The position numbers and the translations under genes are program-made. DNA of 64,000 bases, from the NCBI RefSeq assembly GCF_003148765.1, contig NZ_QGGV01000011.1, positions 87,610 through 151,609 of the forward strand, in the 5' to 3' direction. The notes beneath the pieces are model-generated. The model searched no databases, was not told where the DNA came from, and worked only from the letters and a program-made list of their open reading frames with translations. Positions 8,189-16,806 of the stretch are shown here, in pieces. Source of the DNA: Silicimonas algicola. Its GTDB lineage: Bacteria > Pseudomonadota > Alphaproteobacteria > Rhodobacterales > Rhodobacteraceae. Every line of letters begins with the position of its first letter. Positions within the stretch are counted from its first letter, which is position 1.

Positions 8189-9187
8189 TCACTGCGCGAT
8201 GCAGGTGTCGGCGGTCTCGGGCGTGCAGACGTCGAGACCCGTGTAAGTCGGGTCCGCCGGGGGCTCGCCGCCGGCCGCCATCTTGGCGAAGGCGTTCATC
8301 ACCTCGTAGCCCATCTGGAACGGACGCTGGCCGACCTGTCCGGCCGAGAAGCCTTCCTTCATCTGGTCGATCTGGACCGGCAGGGTGTCTGCCACGACGA
8401 GGGCAAGCTCGCCTGAAGCGATCTGGTCCTTGTAGGGTTCGACCGCCGCGCGGTTCGCGTCGGGCACGAACTGCGGGAAGCCGCCCGTCGGCAGGAAGGC
8501 GTCGACGTCAGGGTTCGCGGCCATGAAGTCCTCGAACTGCTGCACCGACTTCGGGAAGTCGTCGTCGGTGTAAAGCGGGCAGCCGTCGGCCTCGGTCCAG
8601 CCGTTCTGGCCCGTCAGTCGCTCGCCCGGCGAGGTGGTGCCGGACATGGCGCCAAGCGTGTCTCGGATGCCCTGCATCCGCTCGTTGTGGTTGGCCGCCG
8701 CGGCGCCGCCCGACTGGATGCAGACCGTGCCGCCGTCCGGCTTGATCTCCATCGCCAGCTTGGCGAGGTTCACGCCGATCTCGTAGTTGTGGGTGCCGAT
8801 GTAGGCGGTCCGCAGGGTCGGGTCGAGAAGGTCGGAGTCCCAGGTGATGAAGGGAATTCCGGCATCCTTGGCCGCCTGAGCCGCAACCGCCATGGCGGCC
8901 GCGTTCGAGGGCGACACGCCCAGGCCCTTCACGTCGCCGCGCGCGATCAGGTCCATGACGATCTGGACCTGCTCGTCGCCGCCGCCGTGCTCGCCCGGTC
9001 CGATGTATTCGCAGACGAAGGCGCCGTTCGATTCCGCTTCGGCCTTCTTGCAGCCGTCACGGGCCTGGTCGAAGAACGGGTTGTTCATGTTCTTCGGCAC
9101 CAGCGCGAAGATGTCCTGGGCGAAGGCGCCCGTGCCGACCGTCATGGCCGACATGGCGAGCGCCGAAGTGATCAAGAGTTTTTTCAT
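8189..9187 (-). CDS. Periplasmic sugar-binding protein of an ABC importer
   Basis: A 332-residue LacI-fold (Peripla_BP type) binding protein with signal peptide MKKLLITSALAMSAMTVGTGAFAQ. ALVPKNMNNPFFDQARDGC is the usual sugar-contact start of the fold, and GLGVSPSNAAAMA and ITWDSD follow in order. Four Cys lie in the mature chain, two of them at the C-terminus (CTPETADTC), which suggests a disulfide in the periplasm. It is the last gene after the ATPase and permease, 44 bases behind the latter. The ligand is unknown; the neighbouring uronate dehydrogenase makes a hexuronate or related sugar plausible. Confidence 0.88.
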   Translation of the reverse strand: MKKLLITSALAMSAMTVGTGAFAQDIFALVPKNMNNPFFDQARDGCKKAEAESNGAFVCEYIGPGEHGGGDEQVQIVMDLIARGDVKGLGVSPSNAAAMAVAAQAAKDAGIPFITWDSDLLDPTLRTAYIGTHNYEIGVNLAKLAMEIKPDGGTVCIQSGGAAAANHNERMQGIRDTLGAMSGTTSPGERLTGQNGWTEADGCPLYTDDDFPKSVQQFEDFMAANPDVDAFLPTGGFPQFVPDANRAAVEPYKDQIASGELALVVADTLPVQIDQMKEGFSAGQVGQRPFQMGYEVMNAFAKMAAGGEPPADPTYTGLDVCTPETADTCIAQ

Positions 9188-9232
9188 GCTTTCCTCCCTG
9201 AATGTGCCGTCCCGCCACGCGGGCCGGCGATA

Positions 9233-10342
9233 CTAACGATCCTTCCGCCGGGGCGGCAGGATCGTATCCCTGAGTTGCGCGATATAGCTTCGGCCGCCTT
9301 CCGTCTGGAGGCCGATGAACACCGCGAGAATGATGAAGATGCCGACGAAGGCGCCTTGCCAGTTCGAGTCGATCCCCGCCATGAGAAGCGCGTTGCGGAT
9401 CACCTCGAGAAGGGCCGCGCCGATGATCGCGCCATAGGCCGTGCCATAGCCTCCCAGCAGGTTCGCGCCGCCGATCACCGTGGCCGCGATGACCCGCAGC
9501 TCATAGCTCTGGCCCAGCGCGTTGATCGCCGATCCGGTGTAGCCAAGGATCAGAAGCGACGAGACCGCCGCGCAGAAGGCCGAGAAGACATAGGCCTGGA
9601 ACTTGATGAGCTTGACGTTCACGCCGGTCAGCCGCGCCGCCTGCTCGTTGCCGCCGATGGCGAACAGGTGCTTGCCCCAGGCCTTGTACTTGAAGACATA
9701 GCCCACGATCAGCGCCATGAAGACCATGACCCAGAAGTGCGACGAGAAGGCGGGGATCCAGTCGGGCCACATGTCGCCCTCGACGTTGGGCGGGAACTTG
9801 GCCTGACCGATGGCCTTCACGATCGGCGCGTCGGGGCCGAACTGGTACAGCATCTGGTTGCCCGAGATCACCACGGCCAGCGACCGCGCGATGGACATCA
9901 TTCCAAGCGTGACGACGAACGGCGACAACCCCACGTAAGCGATGAGAAATCCGTTGACGGCGCCGCAGGCCAGGCCCGCGAGCATTCCCAGGGCGAACGA
10001 GACGTACCACGAGTACTCCGCCGTCAGGTAGATGCCCGCCACGATGGCGACGAGGCCCATGATGGAGCCTACCGAGAGGTCGATGCCGGCCGTGATGATG
10101 ACGCAGGTCATGCCCAGCGCCATGATCCCGAAGATCGCGAAGTTGCGCGTGATGTTGGCGATGTTCTGCGCCGTGAAGAAGGCCGGCTGATAGAAGCCGA
10201 TGCCGAGGCAGACCACGATCAGCGCGACGGTGACCCAGAACGGCTGGCTCGTGAGCATCTTCTGGAGAAGCGTCCGCTCCTCGATCCCGGCCACGTCGCC
10301 GATGGCGGCATGATCCGTGGTGCGGGGGACGTCAGGCTGCAT
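9233..10342 (-). CDS. Sugar ABC importer permease (RbsC/FrcC family)
   Basis: A 369-residue membrane protein with about ten hydrophobic segments. GMTCVIITAGIDLSVGSIMGL is the hallmark of RbsC-type permeases, and GGANLLGGYGTAYGAIIGA is a further family block. Its start overlaps the end of the ATPase gene by 11 bases, so the two are coupled. One copy would work as a homodimer, as in the family. Fits the ribose/fructose-type importers that carry a LacI-fold binding protein. Confidence 0.92.
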   Translation of the reverse strand: MQPDVPRTTDHAAIGDVAGIEERTLLQKMLTSQPFWVTVALIVVCLGIGFYQPAFFTAQNIANITRNFAIFGIMALGMTCVIITAGIDLSVGSIMGLVAIVAGIYLTAEYSWYVSFALGMLAGLACGAVNGFLIAYVGLSPFVVTLGMMSIARSLAVVISGNQMLYQFGPDAPIVKAIGQAKFPPNVEGDMWPDWIPAFSSHFWVMVFMALIVGYVFKYKAWGKHLFAIGGNEQAARLTGVNVKLIKFQAYVFSAFCAAVSSLLILGYTGSAINALGQSYELRVIAATVIGGANLLGGYGTAYGAIIGAALLEVIRNALLMAGIDSNWQGAFVGIFIILAVFIGLQTEGGRSYIAQLRDTILPPRRKDR

Positions 10343-11072
10343 GGATCGCTCCCGTGATCAGCCCGGTGATTTCCTCGGGCGAGGTGTCGCGGGTCGCCTT
10401 GTCGGCGACCTTCGTGCCCCGGCGCAGGACCGCGATGCGGTCGCAGACCTCGAAGACGTCGGGCATCCGGTGCGAGATCAGGATGACGGCGTGGCCTGTG
10501 GCTTTGAGCCGCTTGATGAGGTTCAGGACCTCGGCCACCTGGCGGACCGAAATGGCGGCGGTCGGCTCGTCCATCAGCACGAGCTTCGGATCCGAAAGCC
10601 GCGTCCGTGCGATGGCGACGGCCTGGCGCTGGCCGCCCGACATCTTCTGGACCAGGTCGCGGGGACGGGTCTCGGACTTCAACTCCGCGAACAGCTCGGA
10701 GGATCGTTCGATCATCGCTTCCTTGTCGAGCGTGCGGAACGGCCCCCAGCCCTTTTTCAGCTCCCGTCCCAGAAAGACGTTCTCGGCCGCCGTCAGGTTG
10801 TTGGCCAGCGCGAGGTCCTGATAGACCACCTCGATCCCGGCAGCGCGAGCATCGATGGGTCGGTCGAAGACCACCTCGCGCCCCTCGACGGCGATATGCC
10901 CCGAGGTCGGCGGGAAGTTCCCGGCGATGATCTTGACGAGCGTGGACTTGCCCGCGCCGTTGTCGCCCATGAGGCCCACGGCTTCGCCCGGCTGAATCTC
11001 CAGATCCACGCCTTGAAGGGCATGAATGGCGCCGAAGCTCTTCGTGATCCTGTCGAGTGCCAGCAGACTCAT
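10332..11072 (-). CDS. Sugar ABC importer ATPase, single-domain (FrcA type)
   Basis: A 246-residue ABC ATPase with Walker A GDNGAGKST, signature MSGGQRQ, Walker B LVLMDEPT and switch His in LISHRM. The start at MSLLALDRITKSFG is preferred because a longer frame lacks family similarity. It has one nucleotide-binding domain, unlike the double-domain RbsA/XylG proteins, which places it with the FrcA group. First gene of the importer unit, after a 200-base gap and terminator. Confidence 0.92.
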   Translation of the reverse strand: MSLLALDRITKSFGAIHALQGVDLEIQPGEAVGLMGDNGAGKSTLVKIIAGNFPPTSGHIAVEGREVVFDRPIDARAAGIEVVYQDLALANNLTAAENVFLGRELKKGWGPFRTLDKEAMIERSSELFAELKSETRPRDLVQKMSGGQRQAVAIARTRLSDPKLVLMDEPTAAISVRQVAEVLNLIKRLKATGHAVILISHRMPDVFEVCDRIAVLRRGTKVADKATRDTSPEEITGLITGAIHAA

Positions 11073-11162
11073 GCGGCCGTCTCCGGTCGCACGGACAAAC
11101 CTGTCCTCCCCATCAGGGTCCTCCCTTCCCTTTCCCTGTCGCGTCAACGGCTTGACGCCGTT

Positions 11163-11182
11163 TTATCATGCCGGCGATTGAT
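11163..11182. promoter_or_regulatory. Candidate operator/promoter region of the ABC importer
   Basis: The 200-base gap between the ATPase start and the udh end holds an imperfect dyad: TATCA and TGATA arms around a GCCGGC core. Such a site upstream of an importer operon could bind a LacI- or GntR-type regulator. No regulator gene is adjacent, so this is weak. Confidence 0.3.
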
Positions 11183-11223
11183 AGTATTTTTGCCGTGCCG
11201 TCCGATAGTGGGGGAAAAAGGGA

Positions 11224-11243
11224 AGCCGCGTCAACACGCGGCT
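11224..11243 (-). terminator. Rho-independent terminator after udh
   Basis: Perfect 8-base arms AGCCGCGT and ACGCGGCT with a CAAC loop, 31 bases past the udh stop. On the minus strand it is followed by TTCCCTTTTTCCCCC. It splits the lactonase-hydrolase-udh unit from the ABC importer unit. Confidence 0.7.
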
Positions 11244-11273
11244 CCGTGAAGGGTCAAAACGTATCAAATCCGC

Positions 11274-12068
11274 TCATTCATGGATCTTGTCGGCGGTGTA
11301 GGCGCCCCCGATCCACAGGACCTCGGGCGCGTCCTTGGCCGGCTTGGACTTGGCCGCGTCGACCTCGGCGCGATAGTCTTCGGCGTTGTCCTTCGGCTGC
11401 CAGCCCATCCACTTGACCTGCCGGTTGTCCCAGAAGGACGCGGTGTTGTTGGACACGCCGTAGATGATCGGACAGCCCAGGCGGGGCACGTCGAAGATAC
11501 GCCCGATCAGTCCGGCAAGGTCGTCGTAGGACAGCCAGGTCGACAGCATCCTGTGGTCCGTCGGCTTCGGGAAGCACGAGCCGATGCGCACGATGGCCGT
11601 CTCGATGCCGAACTTGGAGTGATAGGCGTTGGCCAGCGCCTCGCCAAAGACCTTGGACACGCCGTAAAGCCCGTCCGGCTGCGGATAGACGGTGTTGTCG
11701 ATCACCTTGTTCTGCGGATGGAAGCCCACGGCATGGTTCGACGAGGCGAACATGATCCGGGGGTGGCCGTGTTTGCGAGCCGCTTCATAGAGATAGACGA
11801 GCCCGCTGATGTTGGCGTTGCAGATCGGATCCCAGGGATGCTCGGTCGCGACGCCGCCGAAGTGGACGATGCCGTCGCAGCCTTTCACAAGCTCCTCGAC
11901 GGCGTCCTTGTCGCCCAGGTCGCAGGTCACGACCTCTTCGTGCGCCTGGGGGTCCGTCACCTCGACGATGTCGGAGAGACGGATAGTGGGGGCGAGGTGC
12001 TTGAGGCGGGTGCGCATCTGGGTGCCCAGTCCGCCGGCGGCGCCGGTCATCAGCAGTCGGTTCATCAT
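11274..12068 (-). CDS. udh: Uronate dehydrogenase (NAD-dependent)
   Basis: A 264-residue extended SDR that oxidises D-galacturonate or D-glucuronate at C1 to the aldaro-lactone. The Rossmann motif is TGAAGGLG. The catalytic Tyr/Lys are in YGVSKVFGE, HFGGVATEHPWDPICNANI is the Udh-type nucleotide and substrate block, and FASSNHAVGFH holds the catalytic Ser region. The length matches Agrobacterium and Pseudomonas Udh. Start 12068 or 12065 (two adjacent ATGs). It follows genes for a hydrolase and an SMP-30 lactonase, which fits lactone opening to galactarate or glucarate; kdgD for the later step lies 16 kb away in this window. Confidence 0.9.
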   Translation of the reverse strand: MMNRLLMTGAAGGLGTQMRTRLKHLAPTIRLSDIVEVTDPQAHEEVVTCDLGDKDAVEELVKGCDGIVHFGGVATEHPWDPICNANISGLVYLYEAARKHGHPRIMFASSNHAVGFHPQNKVIDNTVYPQPDGLYGVSKVFGEALANAYHSKFGIETAIVRIGSCFPKPTDHRMLSTWLSYDDLAGLIGRIFDVPRLGCPIIYGVSNNTASFWDNRQVKWMGWQPKDNAEDYRAEVDAAKSKPAKDAPEVLWIGGAYTADKIHE

Positions 12069-12088
12069 GTGTCAGGTCCTCGTTCTTG

Positions 12089-13018
12089 TCAGGCGGCGAA
12101 AAAGGCGCCCCGCGACGCGGCGCGGGACAGGAAATCCAGGACGGCGACGCGCATGGCGGCCGACTCGACGTGACCGGCGGCGGGGTCCGTCATCGTGTGC
12201 AGCGTGTTGCGTCCGGTCGCGTCGCGGCGCCGGTCATAGGCGGCGCGAAGGGCGGCGAGGGCCGCGTCCCGGGCGTGGGGCGGTGTCAGCGGGTCGGCCT
12301 CTCCGTGGCAAACGATCTGCGGGCGAGGGGCGATGAGCCCCGCGACCTCTCCCATGTCGGCCACGTCCAGAAGGCCCGGCACGGTCAGGCAGACTCCGTG
12401 GCGGTCGTGGTCGCCGGTCTCGATCAGCCGCGCCACGTCCGCCAGGATGCAGGCATGGGCGCACCCGGCGATGCGGTCGTCGAGCGCGGCGAGCCAAAGC
12501 GCTTGGGCGGCGCCCATCGACAGCCCGTAGCTGTAGATGCGGTCAGGCCGCACATCCTCGCGCCCGGTCAGATAACCGAGCGCCAGCCCGAGGTCGGCCA
12601 GCATCAGTCCGAACAGGCTTTTCCCTTTCCAGGACAAGGCTTTCGACAACGCGGCTTCACTGCCCTCGCGCCGCCGGTCGCCAAAGCCCGGCATGTCGAT
12701 GCAGAGCGCTGCAAACCCCATCGCGGCCAGCGCCGCGCCATAGCCCGGACCTTCGAAGTAGACGCTGCCGTCCAGCAGCTCGCGCCGCCCCAGCACGTAG
12801 TCCCCGCCGTGGGCGTGACAGTAGAGTACAGCGGGATGACGCCCGCCCATCTCGGGCCGGGTCAGGGTTGCGGGGAACGGCGTGGGGCCCTCCAGCACAA
12901 GCTCCTCGACCACCATGCCCTCCTCGACGCGGGGCGGGGCGGCGGCCCGCGCGCGGGTGGTCCGGCCGGGCACATAGCCCGTCAGCCGGCACAGCTCCGC
13001 CCGCAGGCCCTCGCTCAT
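12089..13018 (-). CDS. Alpha/beta hydrolase (dienelactone-hydrolase/acetylxylan-esterase-like)
   Basis: A 309-residue cytoplasmic protein without signal peptide. The nucleophile elbow is YGLSMGAAQ (GxSxG), the acid is probably in CHGEADPLTPP, and the His in AAGHVES. The segment ILYCHAHGG-like (AVLYCHAHGGDY) forms the oxyanion region. The start ATG overlaps the stop of the SMP-30 gene, and udh follows after 20 bases, so all three form one unit. It may remove ester groups from, or open lactones of, uronate-type substrates. Substrate unknown. Confidence 0.75.
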   Translation of the reverse strand: MSEGLRAELCRLTGYVPGRTTRARAAAPPRVEEGMVVEELVLEGPTPFPATLTRPEMGGRHPAVLYCHAHGGDYVLGRRELLDGSVYFEGPGYGAALAAMGFAALCIDMPGFGDRRREGSEAALSKALSWKGKSLFGLMLADLGLALGYLTGREDVRPDRIYSYGLSMGAAQALWLAALDDRIAGCAHACILADVARLIETGDHDRHGVCLTVPGLLDVADMGEVAGLIAPRPQIVCHGEADPLTPPHARDAALAALRAAYDRRRDATGRNTLHTMTDPAAGHVESAAMRVAVLDFLSRAASRGAFFAA

Positions 13019-13890
13019 CCCGCGAACCGCGGCTGGGGCAGGCCGGTGATGCCGAGGCCGGTGATCGCGTGGAGCGATCCCGCTTCGGGCTGGGGCCGGT
13101 CGCCCGTCAGCCCGATGCCGAGCGAGGTGAAGAACAGCACGTCCAGACCCACACCGCCGAACATCGGCTTGGACGGCCGCTCGACGGGCACATCGATCGT
13201 CATGTCGATGCGGCCCTCTGGCGTGATGCGGTAAAGCTGCCAGCCGTCGATGCCCGCCTGCCAGTAGCAGCCGTCGGCGTCGACCGTCCCGCCGTCGGGA
13301 CGTCCCGCGACCTCGCGCGTGTCGAAGAAGACCTCCGGCTCGCCCGGCGTGCCGGTCTCGGTGTCGTAGGCGGCCTTCCAGATGGTGCGGACAAGCTTGT
13401 TGCTGTCCGAAAAGTACATCGTGCGGCCATCGGGCGAGAAGGCCATGCCGTTCGTGGTGTAGATACCGCCCTTCCAGGGGGTTACCGACAGATCCGGATC
13501 CAGGCGATAGAACCGCCCCAGAGCCTCCGGCTCGCCTCCATCCTTCATGGTGCCGGCCCAGAACCGGCCCTGAGCATCGGTCGCCCCGTCGTTGAACCGA
13601 TTGTCGGGCATCCCGGCCTCGGGGTTTTGGATTGCCTCGCGGACGCCGGTGTCGGGGTCGAAGAGGTGAAAGCCCGACTTGGTCGCCAGGACCAGACCGC
13701 CCTTTTCGCGCACGGTAAGGCAGCCCACGGGCTCGCCCCAGTCGAAGCTGTCGTTCACGCCGGACGAGGGGTCATAGCGGTGGATCAGCCCGGCGGGAAT
13801 GTCGACCCACCACAGGACGCCCGCCCGGTCGTCCCAGACCGCACCCTCGCCGATGCGGCTCCGGCTCGGCACGACGCATTCGATCTCCAT
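13015..13890 (-). CDS. SMP-30/gluconolactonase family lactonase
   Basis: A 291-residue six-bladed propeller hydrolase. The N-terminus RIGEGAVWDDRAGVLWWVDI holds the metal-binding Glu. PDNRFNDGATDAQGRFWAGTM carries the metal-binding Asn, and GMAFSPDGRTMYFSDS the catalytic Asp region. The start at 13890 has GGAGGAAAAC just before the ATG; a frame further upstream is unneeded. It probably hydrolyses the sugar-acid lactone produced by Udh or a sugar dehydrogenase. First gene of the minus-strand unit. Confidence 0.9.
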   Translation of the reverse strand: MEIECVVPSRSRIGEGAVWDDRAGVLWWVDIPAGLIHRYDPSSGVNDSFDWGEPVGCLTVREKGGLVLATKSGFHLFDPDTGVREAIQNPEAGMPDNRFNDGATDAQGRFWAGTMKDGGEPEALGRFYRLDPDLSVTPWKGGIYTTNGMAFSPDGRTMYFSDSNKLVRTIWKAAYDTETGTPGEPEVFFDTREVAGRPDGGTVDADGCYWQAGIDGWQLYRITPEGRIDMTIDVPVERPSKPMFGGVGLDVLFFTSLGIGLTGDRPQPEAGSLHAITGLGITGLPQPRFAG

Positions 13891-13990
13891 GTTTTCCTCC
13901 CTCGTGGTTTTGCCCCTGTTTGACAAGGTCCGGGGCCCGAGTCACGCTCCGCCGCCGGAAAACTCGTCTGGCGCAGGGGAGAAAGCAGAG

Positions 13991-14881
13991 ATGGCGATGA
14001 CGCGCGGGCCCTGGGGCTGGGCGGAGGGAATGGAGCGGGTCCACGAGATCTCCGAGACCTTCGCGGACGACGCCGAGGCGGCGGCGTACTGGGTCGAGGG
14101 CGCAGACGGGGTCCATTCCGTCGAGGACATGACCTACACCGGCGCCGCCGGGCAGCGGCAGCGTCTGAGGCTCTACCGCGCGGGTGCGGACGACGCGCCG
14201 GTGCTCGTCTACATCCACGGCGGCGGCTGGGTCGGCGGGACCATCGACCTGAACGACCGCGCCTGCCGCAGGCTCGCCGGTGCGGGCTGGCACGTCGCCT
14301 CGGTCTCCTATCGCCTCGCGCCCGCGAACCCTTTCCCAGCCGGGCTGGACGACGTGATCGCCTCGGTCGGCTGGCTGCAGAGCGCAGGCCTGACCGGCCT
14401 CGACACGACGCGCCTCGCCATCGGCGGCGCCTCCGCCGGGGCGAACCTCGCGCTCGCCGCGGCCCTCAGCCTTCCGCGCGAAACCTTCCGCGCGCTCGTC
14501 CTGTTCTACGGTGTCTTCGGAAATGCGACCGACACCGAAAGCCACCGCGCCTACGCCGACGCCCCGGTCCTGACCGGCGCGCGAGTGGACGAGATCTACG
14601 ACCTCTACGACCCAGGCGCGCGCTTCCGCGACGATCCGCGTTTCGCGCCACTGCTCGGCGATCTCAAGGGTTTGCCGCCAGTTCTGAACCTCATGGCCGA
14701 ACACGATGTCCTGCGGTCCGAGGGCGAGGCGCTGACCCTTCGCCTGCACGACGCAGGTGTCGAGGTCGAGGCTTGGACAGAGCCGGGCGTCAGCCACGGC
14801 TTCATCAATCGCGGACGACTTGCGCCTTCTGCCGACGCGGCGCTCGCCCGGTCCCGCGACTGGCTCGCGCGGCAGGCCTGA
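13991..14881 (+). CDS. Alpha/beta hydrolase fold-3 esterase (HSL family)
   Basis: A 296-residue hydrolase. HGGGWVGG is the oxyanion motif of the hormone-sensitive-lipase group, GGASAGANLA the nucleophile elbow, and the acid/His pair is in AEHDVLRSEG and GVSHGFINR. It is transcribed divergently from the SMP-30 gene across 100 bases and ends convergently with the transporter gene (stops 1 base apart). The longer frame to 13799 reads through the neighbour's 5' end and is not used. Likely an ester or carbamate hydrolase; substrate unknown. Confidence 0.8.
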   Translation: MAMTRGPWGWAEGMERVHEISETFADDAEAAAYWVEGADGVHSVEDMTYTGAAGQRQRLRLYRAGADDAPVLVYIHGGGWVGGTIDLNDRACRRLAGAGWHVASVSYRLAPANPFPAGLDDVIASVGWLQSAGLTGLDTTRLAIGGASAGANLALAAALSLPRETFRALVLFYGVFGNATDTESHRAYADAPVLTGARVDEIYDLYDPGARFRDDPRFAPLLGDLKGLPPVLNLMAEHDVLRSEGEALTLRLHDAGVEVEAWTEPGVSHGFINRGRLAPSADAALARSRDWLARQA

Positions 14882-15934
14882 TCACTCGGCGGGCAGGAAG
14901 CCGGTTATGAGCTGCCTCAGCCCGACCGCCGCGCCCGCGAAGATCGCCGCCGCCGTCACGGGCGCCGAATAGGCGAGGAGCGAGAACGCGGACAGCCCCT
15001 GTCCCACGGTGCAGCCGACGGCCACCACCGCGCCCGCGCCCATCAGCACCGCGCCTCCGATCTGGCGGCGCAGCTCGCGCGGGTCCTCGCAGGCCTCCCA
15101 CCGGAAGTGCCCGCGCGCGAGGCTGCCCGCGAAGGCGCCCAGCAAGACACCCGCGACCGATCCCACCCCGAAGGACACGGACCGTCCCGAGGCGGTCATC
15201 AGGTAAAGCATCGTCTCGCCCAAGGGTGCCGCATAGGTGTGGGACACGATGGGCGTCGCCGCGAAACCGTGGCGCGCGACCCAGGCCGACCCCAGCCAGC
15301 CCGAGACGATGGCGACCGCCACGGCGGCGGACCAGAAGACGGTGCGGGGCGATCCGCGAAAGCCGCGGTCTGCAAGCGCCAGCGCCATCAGTGCGACACC
15401 GGCGGCAAAGGCGGGCAGGGCAGGCGACAGGCCTGTCACAGACGCGACGGCATGGGCAAGGCCCTGGGGCGACGTCGCTCGGCTGTCGGGGAAAAGCGCC
15501 ACGCGCCACTCTGCAAACGGTCCCGAGAGCGTCGCATAGGCCGCGAGCCCCACGGTGATGACGATGACGAAGGACCGGAAGTCGCCGCCGCCCACGCGGG
15601 CCAGCGCGCCGAAGCCGCAGTTGCCCGCCAGGGCCATGCCATAGCCGAAGGCGAGCCCGCCCAGGATCGACGCCCAGGGGTTCCAGTCCTGCGCGAGATA
15701 GACGGTGCGCCCGATCTCAGCGAGTCCAAGGGACTGCGCGCCGAAGGTGCCAAGGATGGACAGCCCGATGGCGAAGCTCCACATCCGCATCCGCGTCCAG
15801 TCGCCGCCGTAGAGCCCGTCCTCGATGGCGCCGAGCGAGCAGAACCGGCCCATCCGCGCCGCGAGGCCCAGAAGCACGCCTCCGACGAGGCCGATCAGGG
15901 CAAGTGCGATCGGTTCTCCGATGGTGTCCAGCAT
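14882..15934 (-). CDS. YeeE/YedE family transporter, probable thiosulfate/sulfur importer of the sox locus
   Basis: A 350-residue membrane protein with about nine hydrophobic segments. The two family half-repeats are visible: RMGRFCSLGAIEDG and GNCGFGALARVGGGDFRS, then VGCTVGQGLSAFS, each with the conserved Cys that handle sulfur compounds in TsuA-type proteins. Sox clusters of this lineage often carry such genes, called SoxT. Its location next to soxR supports import of thiosulfate or sulfane sulfur. Confidence 0.85.
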   Translation of the reverse strand: MLDTIGEPIALALIGLVGGVLLGLAARMGRFCSLGAIEDGLYGGDWTRMRMWSFAIGLSILGTFGAQSLGLAEIGRTVYLAQDWNPWASILGGLAFGYGMALAGNCGFGALARVGGGDFRSFVIVITVGLAAYATLSGPFAEWRVALFPDSRATSPQGLAHAVASVTGLSPALPAFAAGVALMALALADRGFRGSPRTVFWSAAVAVAIVSGWLGSAWVARHGFAATPIVSHTYAAPLGETMLYLMTASGRSVSFGVGSVAGVLLGAFAGSLARGHFRWEACEDPRELRRQIGGAVLMGAGAVVAVGCTVGQGLSAFSLLAYSAPVTAAAIFAGAAVGLRQLITGFLPAE

Positions 15935-15971
15935 CGACAGCGCCTCCCCACGCCGCCTGCGCCGACCGCGC

Positions 15972-16352
15972 TCAGGTCTGGCGGTTCTTGCCGCAGAACA
16001 GGTTGTAGACCACCTCGATGATCTTGGTCGAACGGTCGTCGGTCAGGCTGTAATAGATCGCCTTGCCGTCCCGGCGGGGCTGCACGAGCCCTTCGAGACG
16101 CAGGCGGGACAACTGCTGCGAGACGGCGGCCTGCCGGGCGGAGAGAAGCTCCTCCAGCTCGGTCACCGATTTCTCGCCCGAGGCGAGGTGGCACAGGATC
16201 ATCAGCCGTCCCTCGTGGCTGATCGCCTTGAGGAAGTTCGACGCCTCCTGCGCGTTCTTCATCATCTCGTCGAGTTCGGCCGCACAGGTGTCGCTGCCAA
16301 AGACGGGAAGCCCGCCGTTCGATCGTGTCTGGGTGTCGTGCGCTGCGTCCAT
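15972..16352 (-). CDS. soxR: SoxR, ArsR-family transcriptional regulator
   Basis: A 126-residue winged-helix repressor. FLKAISHEGRLMILCHL, SVTELEELL and QAAVSQQLSRLRLEGLV form the HTH, and GKAIYYSL the wing. Cys occur near the N-terminus (DTCAAEL), in ILCHL and in NLFCGKN, suitable for persulfide or thiol sensing. In Paracoccus SoxR represses the sox genes by binding the soxS-soxV and soxX upstream regions until a thiosulfate-derived signal appears. Followed by the transporter gene 37 bases on; preceded by soxS with a one-base gap. Confidence 0.9.
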   Translation of the reverse strand: MDAAHDTQTRSNGGLPVFGSDTCAAELDEMMKNAQEASNFLKAISHEGRLMILCHLASGEKSVTELEELLSARQAAVSQQLSRLRLEGLVQPRRDGKAIYYSLTDDRSTKIIEVVYNLFCGKNRQT

Positions 16353-16353
16353 C

Positions 16354-16755
16354 TCAGCCCTCGGCTCCGTAATCCAGTCCTGCCTTCGTCAGCATCATCT
16401 GCAAGAGACCCCAGAAGAAATCCTCGCCCGGATAGCCCTCGATCCGGGACAGCTCCTGCCCGTTCTGCACGAGGACGAAGGTAGGCGTAAAGCGCACCGG
16501 CCGCTCGAAGGTCAGATCCTCGGGGACCGGTGCATGAAGGTCGATCCGCCGCAGCGGCGCGGCGCGGCCCTCGCCGGTCAGGGCATATTCGGGCGAGACG
16601 TCGCGGTTCCACTGGGCGCACCACATGCAACCGTCTTCCTCGACCATGACAAGTTCGACCGCCTCGGTGGCGGAGGCGGGAAGGGCGGCAAGCGCCATCG
16701 CCACGGCTGCGAGGCCGGCGCGGATCAGGGGAAGTGTCTTGCGCAAGAGGTCCAT
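16354..16755 (-). CDS. soxS: SoxS, periplasmic thioredoxin
   Basis: A 133-residue thioredoxin-like protein with signal peptide ending near LPASA and redox motif C43-M-W-C46. RFTPTFVLVQNGQELSRIEGYPGEDFF holds the cis-Pro and C-terminal thioredoxin strands. ATG at 16755 is preferred to the TTG nine bases upstream, which lies within the operator dyad. SoxS reduces or activates SoxY in Paracoccus and receives electrons through SoxV, encoded divergently. Confidence 0.88.
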   Translation of the reverse strand: MDLLRKTLPLIRAGLAAVAMALAALPASATEAVELVMVEEDGCMWCAQWNRDVSPEYALTGEGRAAPLRRIDLHAPVPEDLTFERPVRFTPTFVLVQNGQELSRIEGYPGEDFFWGLLQMMLTKAGLDYGAEG

Positions 16756-16756
16756 A

Positions 16757-16784
16757 TTCGACAAACGTAATATGTTTGATTGAA
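16757..16784. promoter_or_regulatory. Candidate SoxR operator between soxS and soxV
   Basis: The 51-base gap between the divergent soxS and soxV starts holds a dyad with perfect inner arms CAAAC and GTTTG around GTAATAT. Looser outer arms TTC-A and AT-GAA extend it. The position matches the SoxR-bound soxS-soxV region described for Paracoccus. The binding assignment is inference. Confidence 0.55.
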
Positions 16785-16806
16785 CCGATCAAGGAAAGGC
16801 CGCTTC

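Noticed and set aside
8687..10357. A 556-codon plus-strand frame over the sugar-binding protein and permease genes
   Set aside because: Antisense to two clear transporter genes; charged, motif-free translation.
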